DNA of 64,000 nucleotides from Lysobacterales bacterium (GCA_014238945.1 JABAAB010000070.1:31090-95089), one strand, 5' to 3'. Counted from the stretch's first letter, positions 1 through 11,706 are shown. Notes: generated by a model from the sequence alone, not told the origin. Made by a program: numbers and translations.

Positions 1-878
1 GGGAAGTGCTGGAAAGAATTCCCGCCGACAGCCATCCCATGGATGTGATGCGTACCGGTTGTTCATTTCTTGGTAATCTTGAAATGGAGGGAGACTTTTC
101 AAATCAGGCAGATGTTGCAGACAGGTTACTGGCTGCATTTCCGTCCATTATTACCTATTGGTACCGATACAGTCATGACGGGATTCGTATAGAAACCGAG
201 ACCGACGATGACACCATTGGAGGCCATTTTCTGCACATGTTACATGGAAAGGAAGCCGATGAAGTTTCTACACGTGTCATGGATGTTTCGTTGATTCTCT
301 ATGCAGAGCATGAGTTCAATGCTTCCACTTTTACCGCCCGTGTATGCGCGTCGACCCTGTCTGACCTGTATTCATGTGTTACAGCCGCAATTGGATCATT
401 GCGTGGACCATTGCACGGTGGTGCAAACGAGGCGGCGATGGATATGATCGAACAATACACCTCGGTCGATGAGGCTGTTGAGGACATCTATCGAAAATTG
501 AAGGTCAGGGAACTGATCATGGGCTTTGGCCACGCGGTGTACAAGGTACGTGACCCACGCAATGCCATTATCAAACAATGGTCAAGACAGCTTGCTGCTA
601 AGGTGGGGAATATGAGGCTGTATGAGATTTCGGCAGCAATTGAGCGGGTGATGAAAGAAGAGAAAAACATGTTTGCCAATGCTGATTTCTTTCATGCCAG
701 CGCTTACCATTTCATGAGAATACCGACCAAACTGTTCACACCGATATTTGTCATGTCAAGGATCACGGGCTGGGCTGCGCATTGCTTCGAACAACGCGCT
801 GACAACCGGATCATCCGGCCTGGTGCCGAATATATCGGTCACGACGACAGGTCATACATTCCTATTGGTTCCAGGTAG
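1..878 (+). CDS. prpC: 2-methylcitrate synthase, C-terminal part (left edge)
   Basis: Condenses propionyl-CoA with oxaloacetate in the cytosolic methylcitrate cycle for propionate breakdown. The reading frame is open to the first base, so the true start lies outside the window and about 291 residues are visible. Citrate-synthase family marks are present: the LHGGANE segment with its catalytic-type His, then the [13 protein letters not shown] segment with the second His and substrate-binding Arg, and a C-terminal [15 protein letters not shown] tail. I prefer methylcitrate over citrate synthase because prpD follows after 13 bases, with a Shine-Dalgarno sequence directly behind the prpC stop. 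That context implies a prp operon whose upstream members (often prpB) are off the left edge. No regulator is visible. Confidence 0.9.
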   Translation, partial: EVLERIPADSHPMDVMRTGCSFLGNLEMEGDFSNQADVADRLLAAFPSIITYWYRYSHDGIRIETETDDDTIGGHFLHMLHGKEADEVSTRVMDVSLILYAEHEFNASTFTARVCASTLSDLYSCVTAAIGSLRGPLHGGANEAAMDMIEQYTSVDEAVEDIYRKLKVRELIMGFGHAVYKVRDPRNAIIKQWSRQLAAKVGNMRLYEISAAIERVMKEEKNMFANADFFHASAYHFMRIPTKLFTPIFVMSRITGWAAHCFEQRADNRIIRPGAEYIGHDDRSYIPIGSR

Positions 879-891
879 GAGGTCGGTACAG

Positions 892-2340
892 ATGTCAAAC
901 ATTGGAACCCGTTCCACCGATCGGCCGCAAGCCGATCGGGTCATTCAGGATATCGCGGATTACGTTTGTGATTTTGAGATCAAAAGCGACCTGGCATACT
1001 CCACCGCACACTATTGTTTGATTGATAGCCTGGCCTGTTCGATGCTGGCTTTGAAGTTTCCGGATTGCACACGCCTTTTGGGCCCGGTGGTACCTGGTGC
1101 GACAATGACGGGGGGGGCACGTGTAGTCGGTACAGGTTATGAACTGGACCCCGCACAAGCCGCGTTTAACCTGGGCACCCTGATACGTTATCTGGATTTC
1201 AATGACACCTGGCTGGCGGCGGAATGGGGCCACCCTTCTGATAATCTGGGTGCCATACTTGCGGTGGCAGACTATTTGTCGCGTTTGAGACTGTCAAGGG
1301 GGCTGGAGCCCTTGAATGTCTGTGACGTCCTGACAGCCATGATAAAAGCCCATGAAATCCAGGGTGTCCTGGCACTGGAGAACAGCTTTAACAAAGTGGG
1401 ACTGGATCATGTTTTGCTGGTTCGGGTTGCATCGACGGCCGTGGTAACAAAGATGCTGGGAGGTGGTAAAGAGCAGGTTATCAATGCGGTATCCAACGCC
1501 TGGATCGACGGCGGAGCCCTGCGCACTTACCGGCATGCACCGAACACGGGTTCAAGAAAAAGCTGGGCCGCGGGCGATGCCTGCCGTCGCGCAGTTACAC
1601 TGGCTTTAATGGCCGTGAATGGCGAAATGGGGTATCCATCCGCATTAACGGCCGAGGTCTGGGGTTTTTATGATGTGTTATTTAAAAACCAGCCGTTCAG
1701 ATTTCAGCGTGGCTATGGCAGCTATGTCATGGAAAATGTGTTGTTCAAAATTTCTTTCCCCGCCGAATTCCATGCGCAGACTGCAGTGGAGTGCGCCCTG
1801 CAACTGCATGGTCAGGTCAAGGACCGGCTGGATGATGTTTCCAGGGTCGTAATTGAAACCCAGGAGGCCGGGGTTCGGATAATTGACAAAAGCGGCCCAC
1901 TGGCAAACTATGCCGACCGTGATCACTGTATCCAGTACATGGTGGCCGTGCCACTGATCATGGGTGAATTGAACGCCGATTCCTATGCCGATCAGGTGGC
2001 ATCCGACCCGAGAATAGATATTCTGAGGGCAAAGATGGAAGTTACCGAGAATGAGAAATTCACCCGTGAATATTTCGATCCTGACAAACGCGGCATCGGA
2101 AACGCGTTGCAGGTGTTTTTTAACGACGGTTCAAACACACCACGTGTTGAAATAAGTTATCCCATCGGCCACAGAAGTCGTCGTGAAGAAGGTATTCCGG
2201 TTTTGGTACGAAAGTTTGAAAAGGCTGTTTCTGATCACTTTTCCAATGATCAGGCCGCAGTAATTCTTACTGCCGTTGCATCAAAAAATTCGTTACAGAA
2301 AATGGCTGTTCCGGAGTTCATTGATGACTGGGTAGTTTAG
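892..2340 (+). CDS. prpD: 2-methylcitrate dehydratase
   Basis: Dehydrates 2-methylcitrate to 2-methyl-cis-aconitate, the step after PrpC. The protein is 482 residues, the usual PrpD size, and keeps the family's most conserved stretches: [20 protein letters not shown], the MIKAHEIQG segment, the [17 protein letters not shown] stretch and [17 protein letters not shown] chose the ATG at 892 because AGGAGG lies 9 bases upstream and the protein then begins like known PrpD proteins. An in-frame start at 748 would overlap prpC by 131 bases. It is cotranscribed with prpC. The gene ends convergently with rho, with about 170 bases between them in which I see no clear terminator, only a short CTGAATTCAG palindrome at 2431-2440. 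Confidence 0.95.
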   Translation: MSNIGTRSTDRPQADRVIQDIADYVCDFEIKSDLAYSTAHYCLIDSLACSMLALKFPDCTRLLGPVVPGATMTGGARVVGTGYELDPAQAAFNLGTLIRYLDFNDTWLAAEWGHPSDNLGAILAVADYLSRLRLSRGLEPLNVCDVLTAMIKAHEIQGVLALENSFNKVGLDHVLLVRVASTAVVTKMLGGGKEQVINAVSNAWIDGGALRTYRHAPNTGSRKSWAAGDACRRAVTLALMAVNGEMGYPSALTAEVWGFYDVLFKNQPFRFQRGYGSYVMENVLFKISFPAEFHAQTAVECALQLHGQVKDRLDDVSRVVIETQEAGVRIIDKSGPLANYADRDHCIQYMVAVPLIMGELNADSYADQVASDPRIDILRAKMEVTENEKFTREYFDPDKRGIGNALQVFFNDGSNTPRVEISYPIGHRSRREEGIPVLVRKFEKAVSDHFSNDQAAVILTAVASKNSLQKMAVPEFIDDWVV

Positions 2341-2511
2341 TTCTTATAAAGACCAGTCGCGGTATGAACAGCCCATAAATGGAATCCTCACCAGGAAAGT
2401 ATCGGGAGATCCTCAGGTCCGGAAAATGATCTGAATTCAGAACATCCCGGCAAATCTCTGGGTGGAGAACCGTTCCAAAAGACCTTTCCCGGTGATGTTT
2501 AAGATCGGTTG

Positions 2512-3768
2512 TTAACGCTTCATGAAATTAAAAAACTCTGCGTTGGATTTGGTGGCCTTCAATTTATCCAGCATGAACTCGATTGCCTGGATTTCGTCCA
2601 TTGGATGCAGAAGTTTTCGCAATATCCAAACTTTTTGAAGCTGATTCTGATCAATCATCAACTCCTCTCGCCTGGTGCCGGAGCGATTGATGTCTATTGC
2701 CGGGTAAACGCGTTTTTCCGCGATCCTGCGAGCAAGGTGAATTTCCATGTTACCGGTACCCTTGAACTCCTCGTAGATGACTTCATCCATCTTGGAGCCT
2801 GTTTCCACCAGTGCCGTGGCGATGATAGTAAGGGACCCCCCCTCTGACACGTTTCTGGCCGCACCGAAGAACCGTTTGGGTCTTTGCAGAGCGTTAGCGT
2901 CCACACCACCGGTCAAAACCTTGCCGGATGACGGCGCCACGGTGTTGTAGGCACGTGCCAGGCGGGTGATGGAATCCAGCAGGATGACCACGTCGTGTTT
3001 GTGTTCCACCAGTCTTTTTGCCCGTTCGATGACCATTTCGGCGACCTGTACATGTCGGGAAGCAGGTTCATCGAAGGTGCTGGAAATCACTTCAGCATCC
3101 ACGGACCGTTTCATTTCTGTAACTTCCTCAGGACGTTCATCGATGAGGAGGATGATCATTTTGCAGTCTAGATGATTGGCGCGAATACTGCTTGCAATAT
3201 TCTGCAACATGATGGTTTTACCGGCTTTTGGTGGTGATACCACCAGACCGCGCTGACCGAAACCTATGGGGGATACGAGATCAATAATTCGGGATGTGAT
3301 GTCTTCGGTACTGCCGGTGCCTCGTTCCAGAATAGACTGTTTGACCGGAAACTCAGGTGTCAGGTTTTCAAACAGAATTTTCTGTTTGGCTGCATCCGGC
3401 GATTCGTAGTTGATTTCTTCGACTTTCAACAAGGCAAAATATCGTTCACTATCTTTCGGGGGACGTATCTTACCGGCAAGCATGTCGCCGGTACGCAAAC
3501 TGAATCTCCTGATCTGGCTGGGTGATACATAAATGTCATCCGGGCCGGCAAGATAGGAACTGTCTGCCGAGCGGAGAAAACCAAAGCCGTCCTGCAGTAT
3601 TTCAAGTACCCCCAGTCCATAGATACTATCGCCATTTTTTGCATGCGCCTTGAGGATGGAAAAAATGACATCCTGTTTGCGCGAACGGGCGACCCCTTCT
3701 ATTCCCATTTCGTTGGCAATGTCCTGCAGTGCCGCAATGGGCTTTTGCTTTAATTCTGATAGATTCAT
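2512..3768 (-). CDS. rho: Transcription termination factor Rho
   Basis: Hexameric RNA-dependent ATPase/helicase that terminates transcription of untranslated RNA. The 418-residue protein matches the family length. It begins [10 protein letters not shown] (Rho N-terminal domain), has the cold-shock-like RNA-binding domain around residues 50-120 with GFGFLRS, and a RecA-type ATPase domain with the Walker A segment PPKAGKT and the Walker B region [14 protein letters not shown]. The start at 3768 gives the conventional N-terminus; a 38-residue extension to 3882 is open but lacks family similarity. It lies downstream of trxA on the same strand, 302 bases apart, a common gammaproteobacterial arrangement. 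Rho usually autoregulates through its leader. Confidence 0.97.
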   Translation of the reverse strand: MNLSELKQKPIAALQDIANEMGIEGVARSRKQDVIFSILKAHAKNGDSIYGLGVLEILQDGFGFLRSADSSYLAGPDDIYVSPSQIRRFSLRTGDMLAGKIRPPKDSERYFALLKVEEINYESPDAAKQKILFENLTPEFPVKQSILERGTGSTEDITSRIIDLVSPIGFGQRGLVVSPPKAGKTIMLQNIASSIRANHLDCKMIILLIDERPEEVTEMKRSVDAEVISSTFDEPASRHVQVAEMVIERAKRLVEHKHDVVILLDSITRLARAYNTVAPSSGKVLTGGVDANALQRPKRFFGAARNVSEGGSLTIIATALVETGSKMDEVIYEEFKGTGNMEIHLARRIAEKRVYPAIDINRSGTRREELMIDQNQLQKVWILRKLLHPMDEIQAIEFMLDKLKATKSNAEFFNFMKR

Positions 3769-4070
3769 GTTTTGTGCTTTTGGTTTACGGGCGTATGCCC
3801 TTGAGTGGTTTGAGATATCAATGTGACCAATCGTGGTCGATTCAGTTGTCAGGATTGAGCGGCTTCCACGCGAAGGCGCCAAATGTTGTTTTTAAATCTT
3901 GCTCCAATGGGTATAACTTTCTAAGGGAACGAGATGAATTCGGTAGTCAGACCGGGTGGAATACCCGCTATGGATGCGGCAAAATTATCATGTTCATTGT
4001 TCCGCGTCCAGCGAATTTGTGAATTTTTACTTCAACCCGGCCCCATTACCGGTGACCGGGTCGCTAATAA
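3769..4070 (-). other. trxA-rho intergenic / rho leader
   Basis: About 300 bases without a convincing gene. Near the trxA stop an inverted repeat (ACCCGG at 4035-4040 and CCGGGT at 4056-4061, with an ACCGGT palindrome in its loop) could form a hairpin in the leftward transcript, but no U-run follows. This stretch is the likely site of the rho promoter and untranslated leader; in other gammaproteobacteria the rho leader mediates autogenous control. I see no sequence that proves this here. Confidence 0.4.
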
Positions 4071-4397
4071 TTACAGGTTTTCTTCAACAAAAGAGGTGAG
4101 TGCTCCCTTTGATACGGCCCCTACTTTGGTTGCCTGCACCTGGCCTCCCTTGAAAATCATCATGGTCGGAATGCCACGAATACTGTATTGCATTGGTGTA
4201 GCGCGGTTGGCGTCAATGTCCATTTTGGCAACAGTCAATTTACCTTCATATTCGTCCGCAATCTCGTGGATCAACGGTGCAATCATCTTGCACGGACCAC
4301 ACCACTCTGCCCAATAGTCGATCAGCACCGGGCCTTCGGCGTTTAATACTTTCTGTTCGAAGTCACCATCGGTGACATGGATAATGTTCTCGCTCAA
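4071..4397 (-). CDS. trxA: Thioredoxin 1
   Basis: Cytosolic protein-disulfide reductant that keeps ribonucleotide reductase and many other proteins reduced. At 108 residues it has the standard single-domain length with no signal peptide. The active site WCGPC lies at residues 32-36 (Cys33 and Cys36), and the cis-proline segment GIPTMMIF follows around residue 75. GGAG sits 6 bases upstream of the ATG, supporting the start. The gene is divergent from the rhlB-like helicase, with about 230 bases between the starts, and is upstream of rho. The trxA-rho pairing opposite rhlB is conserved in gammaproteobacteria. Confidence 0.97.
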   Translation of the reverse strand: MSENIIHVTDGDFEQKVLNAEGPVLIDYWAEWCGPCKMIAPLIHEIADEYEGKLTVAKMDIDANRATPMQYSIRGIPTMMIFKGGQVQATKVGAVSKGALTSFVEENL

Positions 4398-4627
4398 TGT
4401 CGTTCTCCACGAAATGCACTGTTTCAGGACTGGTTAAAGCGTGGCAGCGCGGTTAATATGCCCTATTCGGTTTACTGCAGTGTGCATGCTTGCAAAAAGC
4501 GCAGGGCAGAAGTCGGAATCTAGCGGTATCAATATTAGTTGTCTGACTGACAATTTCAAGGTGCTTGCATTGAAATTCAAGGCCAACTGACAAAAAACTT
4601 AACCCGCCCGGAAGTGTGAACCTAACA

Positions 4628-5908
4628 ATGACCAAAAGCAATTCTAGTAATCCCTTGACTGATGTTGCGTTTTCAACGCTGAATCTGGACACAAGGATAA
4701 TCACGGGTCTTGAACAGGCAAAATTCACCCATTGCACACCCATACAGGCATTAACTTTGCCCCCGGCGCTGGATGGTGACGACGTAGCCGGGCAGGCACA
4801 AACCGGTACCGGCAAGACGGCGGCGTTTTTACTGGTTATTTTCAATCAGTTACTAAAGCAGAAATCTGATCGTCACGGCACCAATCCACGTTCCTTGATA
4901 GTCGCGCCGACCAGGGAACTGGCACTGCAAATACATCGCGATGCCCTGTTGTTGGGAGCAGAAACAGGTCTCAAAATGGGACTTGCCTATGGAGGTATTG
5001 ACTATGAAAAGCAACGGCAGACCCTTCGAAATGGTGTCGATATACTCATTGGTACACCCGGCAGATTAATCGATTATTTAAAACAAAAAGTTTACAGCCT
5101 CCGGTACATAGAGGTCGCCGTTCTGGACGAGGCCGATCGCATGTTTGATCTGGGCTTCATCAGCGACATCAGATTTTTGCTACGCAGGACACCAAGACCT
5201 GAAGAACGCCAGTCATTGTTGTTTTCCGCCACGTTGTCGCATCGTGTGATGGAACTTGCCTACGAGCACATGAACAATCCGGAAACGATGAAGGTGGAGG
5301 CCGAAAATGTGACGGTTGATCTGGTCGAACAAAAAGTATTTTATCCTGCGAATGAAGAAAAATTGCCACTGCTGATAGGTTTGATGCGCAGTCTTGGAGA
5401 AAGTCACAGCATGGTATTTACCAACACACGGGCAGCAGCTGATCGTGTTGGCCGGACTTTGAGTGCCAACGGAATTCAAAGCGCTGTCATTTCAGGCAGG
5501 GTGCGACAGGAAACAAGACAGAAATTGCTAAAACGTTTCCATGACGGACAGGTTCCGGTACTCGTAGCGACAGATGTTGCTGCACGTGGTTTGCATATTC
5601 CTGATGTGACCCACGTATTTAATTTTGACTTGCCTCAGGATGCTCCGGACTATGTTCACAGAATTGGGCGTACGGCACGTCTTGGGGCTAAAGGCGATGC
5701 CATCAGTTTTGCCTGTGAAGATTATGCATTTCACTTACCCGAAATTGAAGAATATGTTGGCTATTCGATTCCCACGGCTAGCGCTGGAGCCGAATTAATG
5801 CCAGAGATCATCATCCCACCGACCCCAAAACGTAACAAGTCACGGAAATTTTCACACAATAAGCGGGGTCAGAAGAGCCATTACAGAAATAAGGGTGCCA
5901 AGCGCTGA
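4628..5908 (+). CDS. rhlB: DEAD-box ATP-dependent RNA helicase, RhlB type
   Basis: RNA helicase; in Escherichia coli RhlB unwinds RNA for the degradosome. All DEAD-box motifs are visible: Q motif near residues 34-40, AQTGTGKT at 57-64, [25 protein letters not shown], and [10 protein letters not shown] near the C-terminus. A strongly basic tail ([16 protein letters not shown] and onward) ends the 426-residue protein and probably contacts RNA. I use the ATG at 4628; an in-frame GTG lies 12 bases upstream. Position opposite trxA-rho supports RhlB over other DEAD-box paralogs. The stop is only 2 bases before ftsE, so helicase, ftsE, ftsX and possibly rpoH may share a transcript. Confidence 0.87.
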   Translation: MTKSNSSNPLTDVAFSTLNLDTRIITGLEQAKFTHCTPIQALTLPPALDGDDVAGQAQTGTGKTAAFLLVIFNQLLKQKSDRHGTNPRSLIVAPTRELALQIHRDALLLGAETGLKMGLAYGGIDYEKQRQTLRNGVDILIGTPGRLIDYLKQKVYSLRYIEVAVLDEADRMFDLGFISDIRFLLRRTPRPEERQSLLFSATLSHRVMELAYEHMNNPETMKVEAENVTVDLVEQKVFYPANEEKLPLLIGLMRSLGESHSMVFTNTRAAADRVGRTLSANGIQSAVISGRVRQETRQKLLKRFHDGQVPVLVATDVAARGLHIPDVTHVFNFDLPQDAPDYVHRIGRTARLGAKGDAISFACEDYAFHLPEIEEYVGYSIPTASAGAELMPEIIIPPTPKRNKSRKFSHNKRGQKSHYRNKGAKR

Positions 5909-5910
5909 CC

Positions 5911-6591
5911 ATGATTCAATTTGAAAGGGTCAGCAAGCTCTACCCGGGTGGCAGCCGTGCACTTTCAGATGTCAGTTTCGCCATCGAACGCGGGAGCATG
6001 GTTTTTCTGACCGGTCACTCCGGTGCCGGCAAAAGCACACTGTTGCGGCTGGTGATGATGCTGGAACGAGCGACCCGGGGCCAGGTATTTGTAAACGGAC
6101 GTGACCTGGGTAAAACACCAGACCGCCATGCACCCCAGGTTCGCCAGGGAACCGGTATGATTTTCCAGGATCACAAACTACTCAATGATAAGACTGTGGC
6201 GGATAACGTTGCTCTGCCATTGATGATTACTGGACACCGCTATTCTGACATCCGCAAGCGTGTGCGTGCTGCTCTGGACAAAGTGGGGTTGCTTGAAAAG
6301 GAAAAGTCCTGGCCGCTAACCCTGTCAGGTGGAGAACAACAACGTGTTGGTATCGCAAGAGCCATTGTTTCCATGCCACCTTTGCTACTGGCAGATGAGC
6401 CAACGGGTAACCTGGACCCAAAACTCTCATGGGAACTATTTGATTTGTTCAGGGAGGTCAGTGAGCAGGGGGTTACGGTATTGATTGCCAGCCATGACCT
6501 TGACCTGATCCGTCGAATGGGCAGGCGGGTACTGGTTTTATCCAATGGCCGCCTTGCGGATGATATACCCGCAAGCATTCACGAGCACTAG
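5911..6591 (+). CDS. ftsE: Cell-division ATP-binding protein FtsE
   Basis: ATPase subunit of the FtsEX complex, which sits at the division septum and drives periplasmic EnvC to activate amidases. The 226-residue ABC protein has Walker A GHSGAGKS at 35-42, the signature LSGGEQQRVGIARA, Walker B LLLADEPTGNLD and the switch His in IASHD. It starts 2 bases after the helicase stop and is followed by ftsX after 21 bases. The usual upstream partner ftsY is absent and the helicase occupies its place. The EnvC partner is encoded at about 28.3-29.4 kb in this window. Confidence 0.97.
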   Translation: MIQFERVSKLYPGGSRALSDVSFAIERGSMVFLTGHSGAGKSTLLRLVMMLERATRGQVFVNGRDLGKTPDRHAPQVRQGTGMIFQDHKLLNDKTVADNVALPLMITGHRYSDIRKRVRAALDKVGLLEKEKSWPLTLSGGEQQRVGIARAIVSMPPLLLADEPTGNLDPKLSWELFDLFREVSEQGVTVLIASHDLDLIRRMGRRVLVLSNGRLADDIPASIHEH

Positions 6592-6612
6592 TGTTTCAGG
6601 AAACACTGTGTC

Positions 6613-7578
6613 ATGAACATCAATAAAATTCACCGTAAATCCCGTGCCTGGTTACGACGTCACAGTTACAGTTTTTTTTCCAGCCTCGGGGTGCTTCTAC
6701 AACACAAGATCGGTACCTTGATGACCGTTCTGGTTTTGGGAATAGCCATGTTACTTCCATTGGGGTTGTACGCCACACTGGCCAACCTCGAGGGCATCGA
6801 CCTTCGTCAGGAAGAATGGGGTGCGGTCACCGTTTTTTTTAAACCCGGCACCACGCAGTCCGAAGTCAAACGGGTTGCAGAAGAACTCAAGATAAATTTG
6901 CAACCTGACACCGTGGTGATTATCAGTCCGGACGAGGGCATGGCAGAATTTCGTGATGTTTCCGGATTCGGTGGGTCATTGGATATGTTGGCGGAAAATC
7001 CATTGCCCTGGGTAATGCAGGTCAGTCCAAATTCCGGCGCACCTGCCATTGTTCAACAGCGTGTGGAAGACATCAGTCGCTACCTGGATAAACAGGAAAA
7101 TGTTGAACGGATACATTTTGATTTCAAATGGTTACAGAGACTGGGACGAATGATGGAGCTTGGTCAGGCTACGGTGACCGTTTTGGGTATTCTGTTTGGA
7201 CTGGCCGTTGTGGTGGTGGTGTCCAATACCATTCGTCTGGATGTGGCATCCCGAACTGACGAAATAGAAATCCTGGCATTGGTAGGTGCCAGCCATGCGT
7301 TTGTGCGACAGCCTTTTCTCTATTCAGGGCTATGGTACGGTTTGATGGGCGGTATTTTGTCCATCGTTCTGTTGCAACTTACGTTACTTTATCTTGGACG
7401 GCCACTGGGTCTGTTACTGGAAACTTACGGAACGGTTTTCAGCTTGAAAGGGCTGGGCATATCCAATACCGCTTGGTTGCTGTTTTCTGCCGGATTTCTG
7501 GGTTGGTTGGGCGCCTGGATAGCGGTTCAGAGATATCTGCGCCAGCTACGAGTTGGAGGTCGGCTTGGCAGGCATTGA
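6613..7578 (+). CDS. ftsX: Cell-division membrane protein FtsX
   Basis: Inner-membrane partner of FtsE that transmits ATP hydrolysis to periplasmic EnvC. The 321-residue protein shows the FtsX plan: a basic cytoplasmic N-terminus, a first membrane segment near residues 35-55, a large periplasmic loop to about residue 175, then three further membrane segments (around 185-210, 237-262 and 287-307). The loop contains the LAENPLPWVMQV segment, like the conserved NPLP region of FtsX proteins. Gene order ftsE-ftsX-rpoH is conserved in gammaproteobacteria. Confidence 0.95.
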   Translation: MNINKIHRKSRAWLRRHSYSFFSSLGVLLQHKIGTLMTVLVLGIAMLLPLGLYATLANLEGIDLRQEEWGAVTVFFKPGTTQSEVKRVAEELKINLQPDTVVIISPDEGMAEFRDVSGFGGSLDMLAENPLPWVMQVSPNSGAPAIVQQRVEDISRYLDKQENVERIHFDFKWLQRLGRMMELGQATVTVLGILFGLAVVVVVSNTIRLDVASRTDEIEILALVGASHAFVRQPFLYSGLWYGLMGGILSIVLLQLTLLYLGRPLGLLLETYGTVFSLKGLGISNTAWLLFSAGFLGWLGAWIAVQRYLRQLRVGGRLGRH

Positions 7579-7732
7579 ATAGGGAACCAAATCGTAGAAC
7601 TACTGTCTGTTCATACAGTGAGATAAATAATAATGGTCAAGTTGATCTGGTGACGACATGTTTGCACTGATCCACCCCGTCAATGTCTTGATTCATTCAA
7701 CACCTACTGGTGCTGGTGATCAGGTCAGACAA

Positions 7733-7741
7733 TGGTATACT
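7733..7741 (+). promoter_or_regulatory. Extended -10 promoter for rpoH
   Basis: TGGTATACT reads as an extended -10 element (TGn followed by TATACT). It lies 25 bases before the rpoH ATG, giving a predicted start near 7748 and a very short leader. No good -35 is visible, as expected for extended -10 promoters. A small CACC/GGTG inverted repeat lies upstream at 7701-7712. Prediction by eye only. Confidence 0.5.
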
Positions 7742-7766
7742 AGAGGGCTTGCGTAAAGGAGGTTAC

Positions 7767-8633
7767 ATGAGCAATACAACACTTGTTCCAAGCCATTTGA
7801 TGGTCCCTGCCGGCACCGGCAGCCTCGGTGCGTATATCCAGGAAGTGAACCGGGTACCCATGCTGACACTGGAAGAAGAAAGGGAGCTGGCATACCGGTA
7901 TCAGGAAGAAGGTGATCTGGATGCAGCACGGCGACTTGTTTTGGCTCACTTACGCTTTGTCGTACACGTGGCCAAAGGATACGGGGGCTATGGACTGCAG
8001 TTGGGTGATCTTATCCAGGAAGGTAATATTGGCTTGATGAAAGCCGTAAAACGATTTGATCCAGCGCGTGAAGTACGACTGGTATCATTCGCCGTTCATT
8101 GGATTCGGGCAGAAATGCATGAGTTTATCCTGCGTAACTGGCGGATTGTAAAGGTAGCAACTACCAAGGCTCAGCGGAAACTCTTTTTCAACCTGCGTAA
8201 ATCCAAAAAACGGCTTGGCTGGCTTAATTTGAAAGAAGTCAATGTGGTAGCCAGGGACCTTGGGGTGAAACCCGAGGTGGTACTTGAGATGGAGTCTCGT
8301 CTGTCCGGTCAGGATGTGGGATTTGACTTGTCCGCTGACTCAGACGATGACGACAGGCCATATGTGGCACCTTCAGCTTTCCTGGTGAGTAATTCTGACA
8401 GCCCCGAAGACGAACTTGAGGCTTCGGATATGAAATCGCATCAGAATGGTTTGCTCTACCAGGGTCTTGATGAACTTGATGAGCGGAGTCAGGATATTAT
8501 CCGTAGCCGATGGCTTACGGATACCAAGTCAACGTTGCAAAAACTGGCCGATCGTTATGGGGTATCTGCAGAACGAATCCGACAGTTGGAAGTCAATGCG
8601 ATGAACAAGATGAGGGCAAGTATCAGTGCCTGA
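7767..8633 (+). CDS. rpoH: RNA polymerase sigma-32 factor
   Basis: Heat-shock sigma factor directing RNA polymerase to chaperone and protease genes. The 288-residue protein has region 2 around residues 50-120 ([19 protein letters not shown]) and region 4 at the C-terminus ([16 protein letters not shown]). It also has the diagnostic RpoH box [13 protein letters not shown] near residues 136-148, which separates it from other group sigma factors. The ATG at 7767 has AAAGGAGG 4 bases upstream; an in-frame start at 7710 is rejected because it precedes the promoter. Its place after ftsEX is conserved. In E. coli, expression is controlled by mRNA folding and FtsH proteolysis; neither is testable by eye here. 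Confidence 0.97.
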   Translation: MSNTTLVPSHLMVPAGTGSLGAYIQEVNRVPMLTLEEERELAYRYQEEGDLDAARRLVLAHLRFVVHVAKGYGGYGLQLGDLIQEGNIGLMKAVKRFDPAREVRLVSFAVHWIRAEMHEFILRNWRIVKVATTKAQRKLFFNLRKSKKRLGWLNLKEVNVVARDLGVKPEVVLEMESRLSGQDVGFDLSADSDDDDRPYVAPSAFLVSNSDSPEDELEASDMKSHQNGLLYQGLDELDERSQDIIRSRWLTDTKSTLQKLADRYGVSAERIRQLEVNAMNKMRASISA

Positions 8634-8655
8634 TCTGATCACCTGAAAGTTTGCA

Positions 8656-8683
8656 AAGGCCTCCAATCGGAGGCCTTTTTTTT
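8656..8683 (+). terminator. Rho-independent terminator after rpoH
   Basis: A perfect 9-base stem (AAGGCCTCC and GGAGGCCTT) with a 4-base AATC loop is followed by a run of T. It lies 22 bases after the rpoH stop and closes the rhlB-ftsE-ftsX-rpoH unit before the convergent gcvP gene. Confidence 0.93.
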
Positions 8684-8751
8684 GTGCTGAAAAAGGTTGC
8701 GACACAACGTAACGAATGTGTCGGGATCTGCTGCAATGTGACAGGCAGCAC

Positions 8752-11706
8752 TCAATTCTGCCATTTTTCCGCGGGTGGACACCCACAGAACAAATTTCTG
8801 TCCCCATGAACATTGTCCACTCGGTTGACGGATGGCCAGAACTTGCTTTGCCATTGGACTACGGACGGAAAAGCCGCAATTTCACGGCTGTATGGATGGT
8901 TCCAATCCCCAACGAGGTCCCTTTGTGTATGAGGCGCATTAACCAAAGGATTGTCGTCCTCGGACATGGATTCTGCTTCAATTTGTGAAATTTCATCCCG
9001 AATGGCCAGCATGGCGTCACAAAAGCGGTCAATCTCATAGAGTGACTCGCTTTCCGTTGGCTCAATCATCAATGTGCCCGGGACTGGGAAAGACATCGTG
9101 GGCGCATGAAAACCATAATCGATCAGACGCTTGGCAATATCTTCTTCAGAAATGTTACTGGCCTGTTTCAACGGTCGCAAATCCACGATGCATTCGTGTG
9201 CAACAAGCCCGTTGTGTCCTGTAAAAAGCACAGGATAAGCGCCAGAAAGTCTGTGGGCGATATAATTTGCATTGAGGATTGCCACTTGGGTCGCCATTTT
9301 CATACCCTCTCGTCCCATCATCGAAACATACATCCAGGTAATCGGTAAGATGCCTGCGCTGCCCCACGGTGCTGCCGCCACGGCACCATTGTCAGCATGC
9401 GCCCCTTGCAGATCGACCACCGAGTGCCCAGGGAGGAAAGGGGCGAGGTGTTTAAGGGTACAAATCGGACCAATTCCGGGTCCACCTCCACCGTGTGGAA
9501 TACAAAAGGTCTTGTGCAAATTCAAGTGGGAAACATCTGCACCGAATTTGCCGGGTGCCGCAAACCCAACCAATGCATTCAGATTTGCTCCATCCAGGTA
9601 AACCTGTCCACCATGCTGGTGCACCGTGTCGCATATCTGTGTAATCTGTTCTTCAAATACGCCGTGGGTCGATGGATAGGTGATCATCAGGGTGGAGAGT
9701 TCGTTGCTGTGCAGCTGTGCTTTTTGGCGCAGGTCTTCAAGATCAACATTGCCGTTTTCGTCACAGTTGACGATGACGATTTTCATTCCCACCATGGCAG
9801 CACTGGCGGGATTTGTACCGTGTGCGGAAGATGGAATCAGGCAAATGTCCCGTTGTGTTTCATTCCTCGATTCGTGCCAGGCCTGGATTGCGAGTAAACC
9901 CGCATATTCACCTTGTGAACCCGCATTGGGCTGCAACGATACGGCGTCATAGCCTGTACAGACTTTCAACATCTTCTCAAGGTCACGGAACAAGCGATGA
10001 TAACCTCTGACCTGATCGGCGGGTGCAAAGGGATGTATATTCGAAAATTCGGGCCATGAGATGGGTATCATCTCGCTCACGGCGTTTAATTTCATCGTAC
10101 AGGAACCTAGAGATATCATGGCGTGCGCCAGTGACAAATCCTTGTTTTCAAGTCTTTTCATGTAACGCAGCATTTCAGTTTCAGAATGGTGCCGCTTGAA
10201 TACGGGGTGTTGCAGGAAACTGCTGTGCCTGCTCAGATTTTTGGGAATGGCCGAAAAAGCCGGCTCCATGAGGCGGTCAATTTCCGCAAAATCTCCGTCG
10301 TCATTCCCATGAGCAAATGACTGCCAGAGCTTGTTAATGTGGTCCGGCGTGGTTGTTTCATTGACGCTGATACTCAAACCCTCTTTGCACCTGTAAATAT
10401 TGATGTCGGCATCCAGCGCACGTGTGTAAATTCCAGCCGATTGTTCTTCCGGCAAAGGCAGGGTGATCGTGTCAAACCAGGAATCGCTTGTTGGCTGGAA
10501 TCCACGTGTTTTCAGTCCGCTTGCCAACAGACAGGTCAGACGATGAACACGCAGCGCGACTTGTTTCAATCCTTCGGCACCGTGATATACAGCGTACATT
10601 CCAGCCAGGACGGCCAGCAAAGCCTGTGAAGTGCAGATATTGCTGGTCGCATTGTCACGACGGATATGCTGCTCCCTGGTTTGCAGTGCCATGCGCAAAG
10701 CAGGTTGGCCCCGACGGTCTACTGAGACGCCGATTATTCGGCCCGGTACGGCGCGTTTATACCTGTCCCTGGTCGCAAAGAAGGCAGCGTGTGGGCCACC
10801 AAAGCCCATGGGTACACCAAAGCGCTGACTTGATCCTGCGACAATGTCTGCACCCATCTCACCGGGTGGTTTCAGCAAGACCAGACTCAACAGGTCTGCG
10901 CCAACCGCAACCAGGGCACCCAGATCGTGCGCAGCGCTGATCAGTGGTTCCAGATCGTTGATCGCACCCTGGCAATCGGAATACTGCAAAAGTACACCGA
11001 AATACTCTCCTTCCTGAAGTTTCACGCCTGGATCACCAACCACCAGTTCAAATCCAAAATAATTTGCCCGTGTCCTCAGCACATCAATGGTTTGGGGCAA
11101 GGTGCCCTGGTCAACCAGGAATCGCATACTCTTGTTTTTTCGGTTAACGCGTTTCAACATGGCCATGGCCTCGGCTGAAGCGGTTGCCTCGTCCAACAAA
11201 GAAGCATTGGAAAGTTCCATACCGGTCAGATCACAAACCATCTGTTGAAAATTCAGCATGGCCTCCATACGACCCTGTGATATTTCAGACTGGTAGGGCG
11301 TATAGGCCGTATACCAACCCGGATTCTCAAGGATATTACGGACGATCACCGGTGGTGTAATTGTGTCGTGATATCCCATGCCGATCATGCTGTGTTTTAC
11401 AACATTTGAATTGGCAATGGTACGCAAGTGAGCAAGTGTCTGGTGTTCACTCTGAGCTGTCGGCAGGTTCAGTGGTTCATTCAATTGAATGGATTGTGGC
11501 AGGGTGGCCTTGACCAGAGAATCAAGAGATTCAATACCCAGAACGTCAAGCATCTGCTCAACTTGTGCATCACCGGGGCCTATGTGCCTTCTGATGAACC
11601 CTCCTTGGTCCTGGAGGGCAGTGATTGGACCGTGAATATCAGAATCAGTGGGTTTGATTTTTTTGGACATTTGATGGTTCTTTAACATTGTTTTCAAGGC
11701 GCGCAT
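8752..11706 (-). CDS. gcvP: Glycine dehydrogenase (decarboxylating), P protein
   Basis: PLP-dependent P protein of the glycine cleavage system; it decarboxylates glycine and passes aminomethyl to the lipoyl H protein. The 984-residue chain is the fused type, with both P1- and P2-like halves. The PLP lysine lies in [17 protein letters not shown] in the second half, and the [12 protein letters not shown] stretch is typical. Start choice is open: 11706 has AAGG with a 6-base spacer, while the ATG at 11670 (MSKKIKPT) gives a length nearer the E. coli protein. No gcvT, gcvH or lpd is in the window, so the system must be completed elsewhere. The gene converges with rpoH. Confidence 0.95.
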   Translation of the reverse strand: MRALKTMLKNHQMSKKIKPTDSDIHGPITALQDQGGFIRRHIGPGDAQVEQMLDVLGIESLDSLVKATLPQSIQLNEPLNLPTAQSEHQTLAHLRTIANSNVVKHSMIGMGYHDTITPPVIVRNILENPGWYTAYTPYQSEISQGRMEAMLNFQQMVCDLTGMELSNASLLDEATASAEAMAMLKRVNRKNKSMRFLVDQGTLPQTIDVLRTRANYFGFELVVGDPGVKLQEGEYFGVLLQYSDCQGAINDLEPLISAAHDLGALVAVGADLLSLVLLKPPGEMGADIVAGSSQRFGVPMGFGGPHAAFFATRDRYKRAVPGRIIGVSVDRRGQPALRMALQTREQHIRRDNATSNICTSQALLAVLAGMYAVYHGAEGLKQVALRVHRLTCLLASGLKTRGFQPTSDSWFDTITLPLPEEQSAGIYTRALDADINIYRCKEGLSISVNETTTPDHINKLWQSFAHGNDDGDFAEIDRLMEPAFSAIPKNLSRHSSFLQHPVFKRHHSETEMLRYMKRLENKDLSLAHAMISLGSCTMKLNAVSEMIPISWPEFSNIHPFAPADQVRGYHRLFRDLEKMLKVCTGYDAVSLQPNAGSQGEYAGLLAIQAWHESRNETQRDICLIPSSAHGTNPASAAMVGMKIVIVNCDENGNVDLEDLRQKAQLHSNELSTLMITYPSTHGVFEEQITQICDTVHQHGGQVYLDGANLNALVGFAAPGKFGADVSHLNLHKTFCIPHGGGGPGIGPICTLKHLAPFLPGHSVVDLQGAHADNGAVAAAPWGSAGILPITWMYVSMMGREGMKMATQVAILNANYIAHRLSGAYPVLFTGHNGLVAHECIVDLRPLKQASNISEEDIAKRLIDYGFHAPTMSFPVPGTLMIEPTESESLYEIDRFCDAMLAIRDEISQIEAESMSEDDNPLVNAPHTQRDLVGDWNHPYSREIAAFPSVVQWQSKFWPSVNRVDNVHGDRNLFCGCPPAEKWQN

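Noticed and set aside
6..878. Treating GTG at position 6 as the prpC start
   Set aside because: The frame is open to the window edge and the protein lacks its N-terminal third, so it is a partial gene.
4453..4845. A 130-codon minus-strand frame across the helicase start
   Set aside because: It is antisense to the conserved helicase N-terminus and has no domain similarity.
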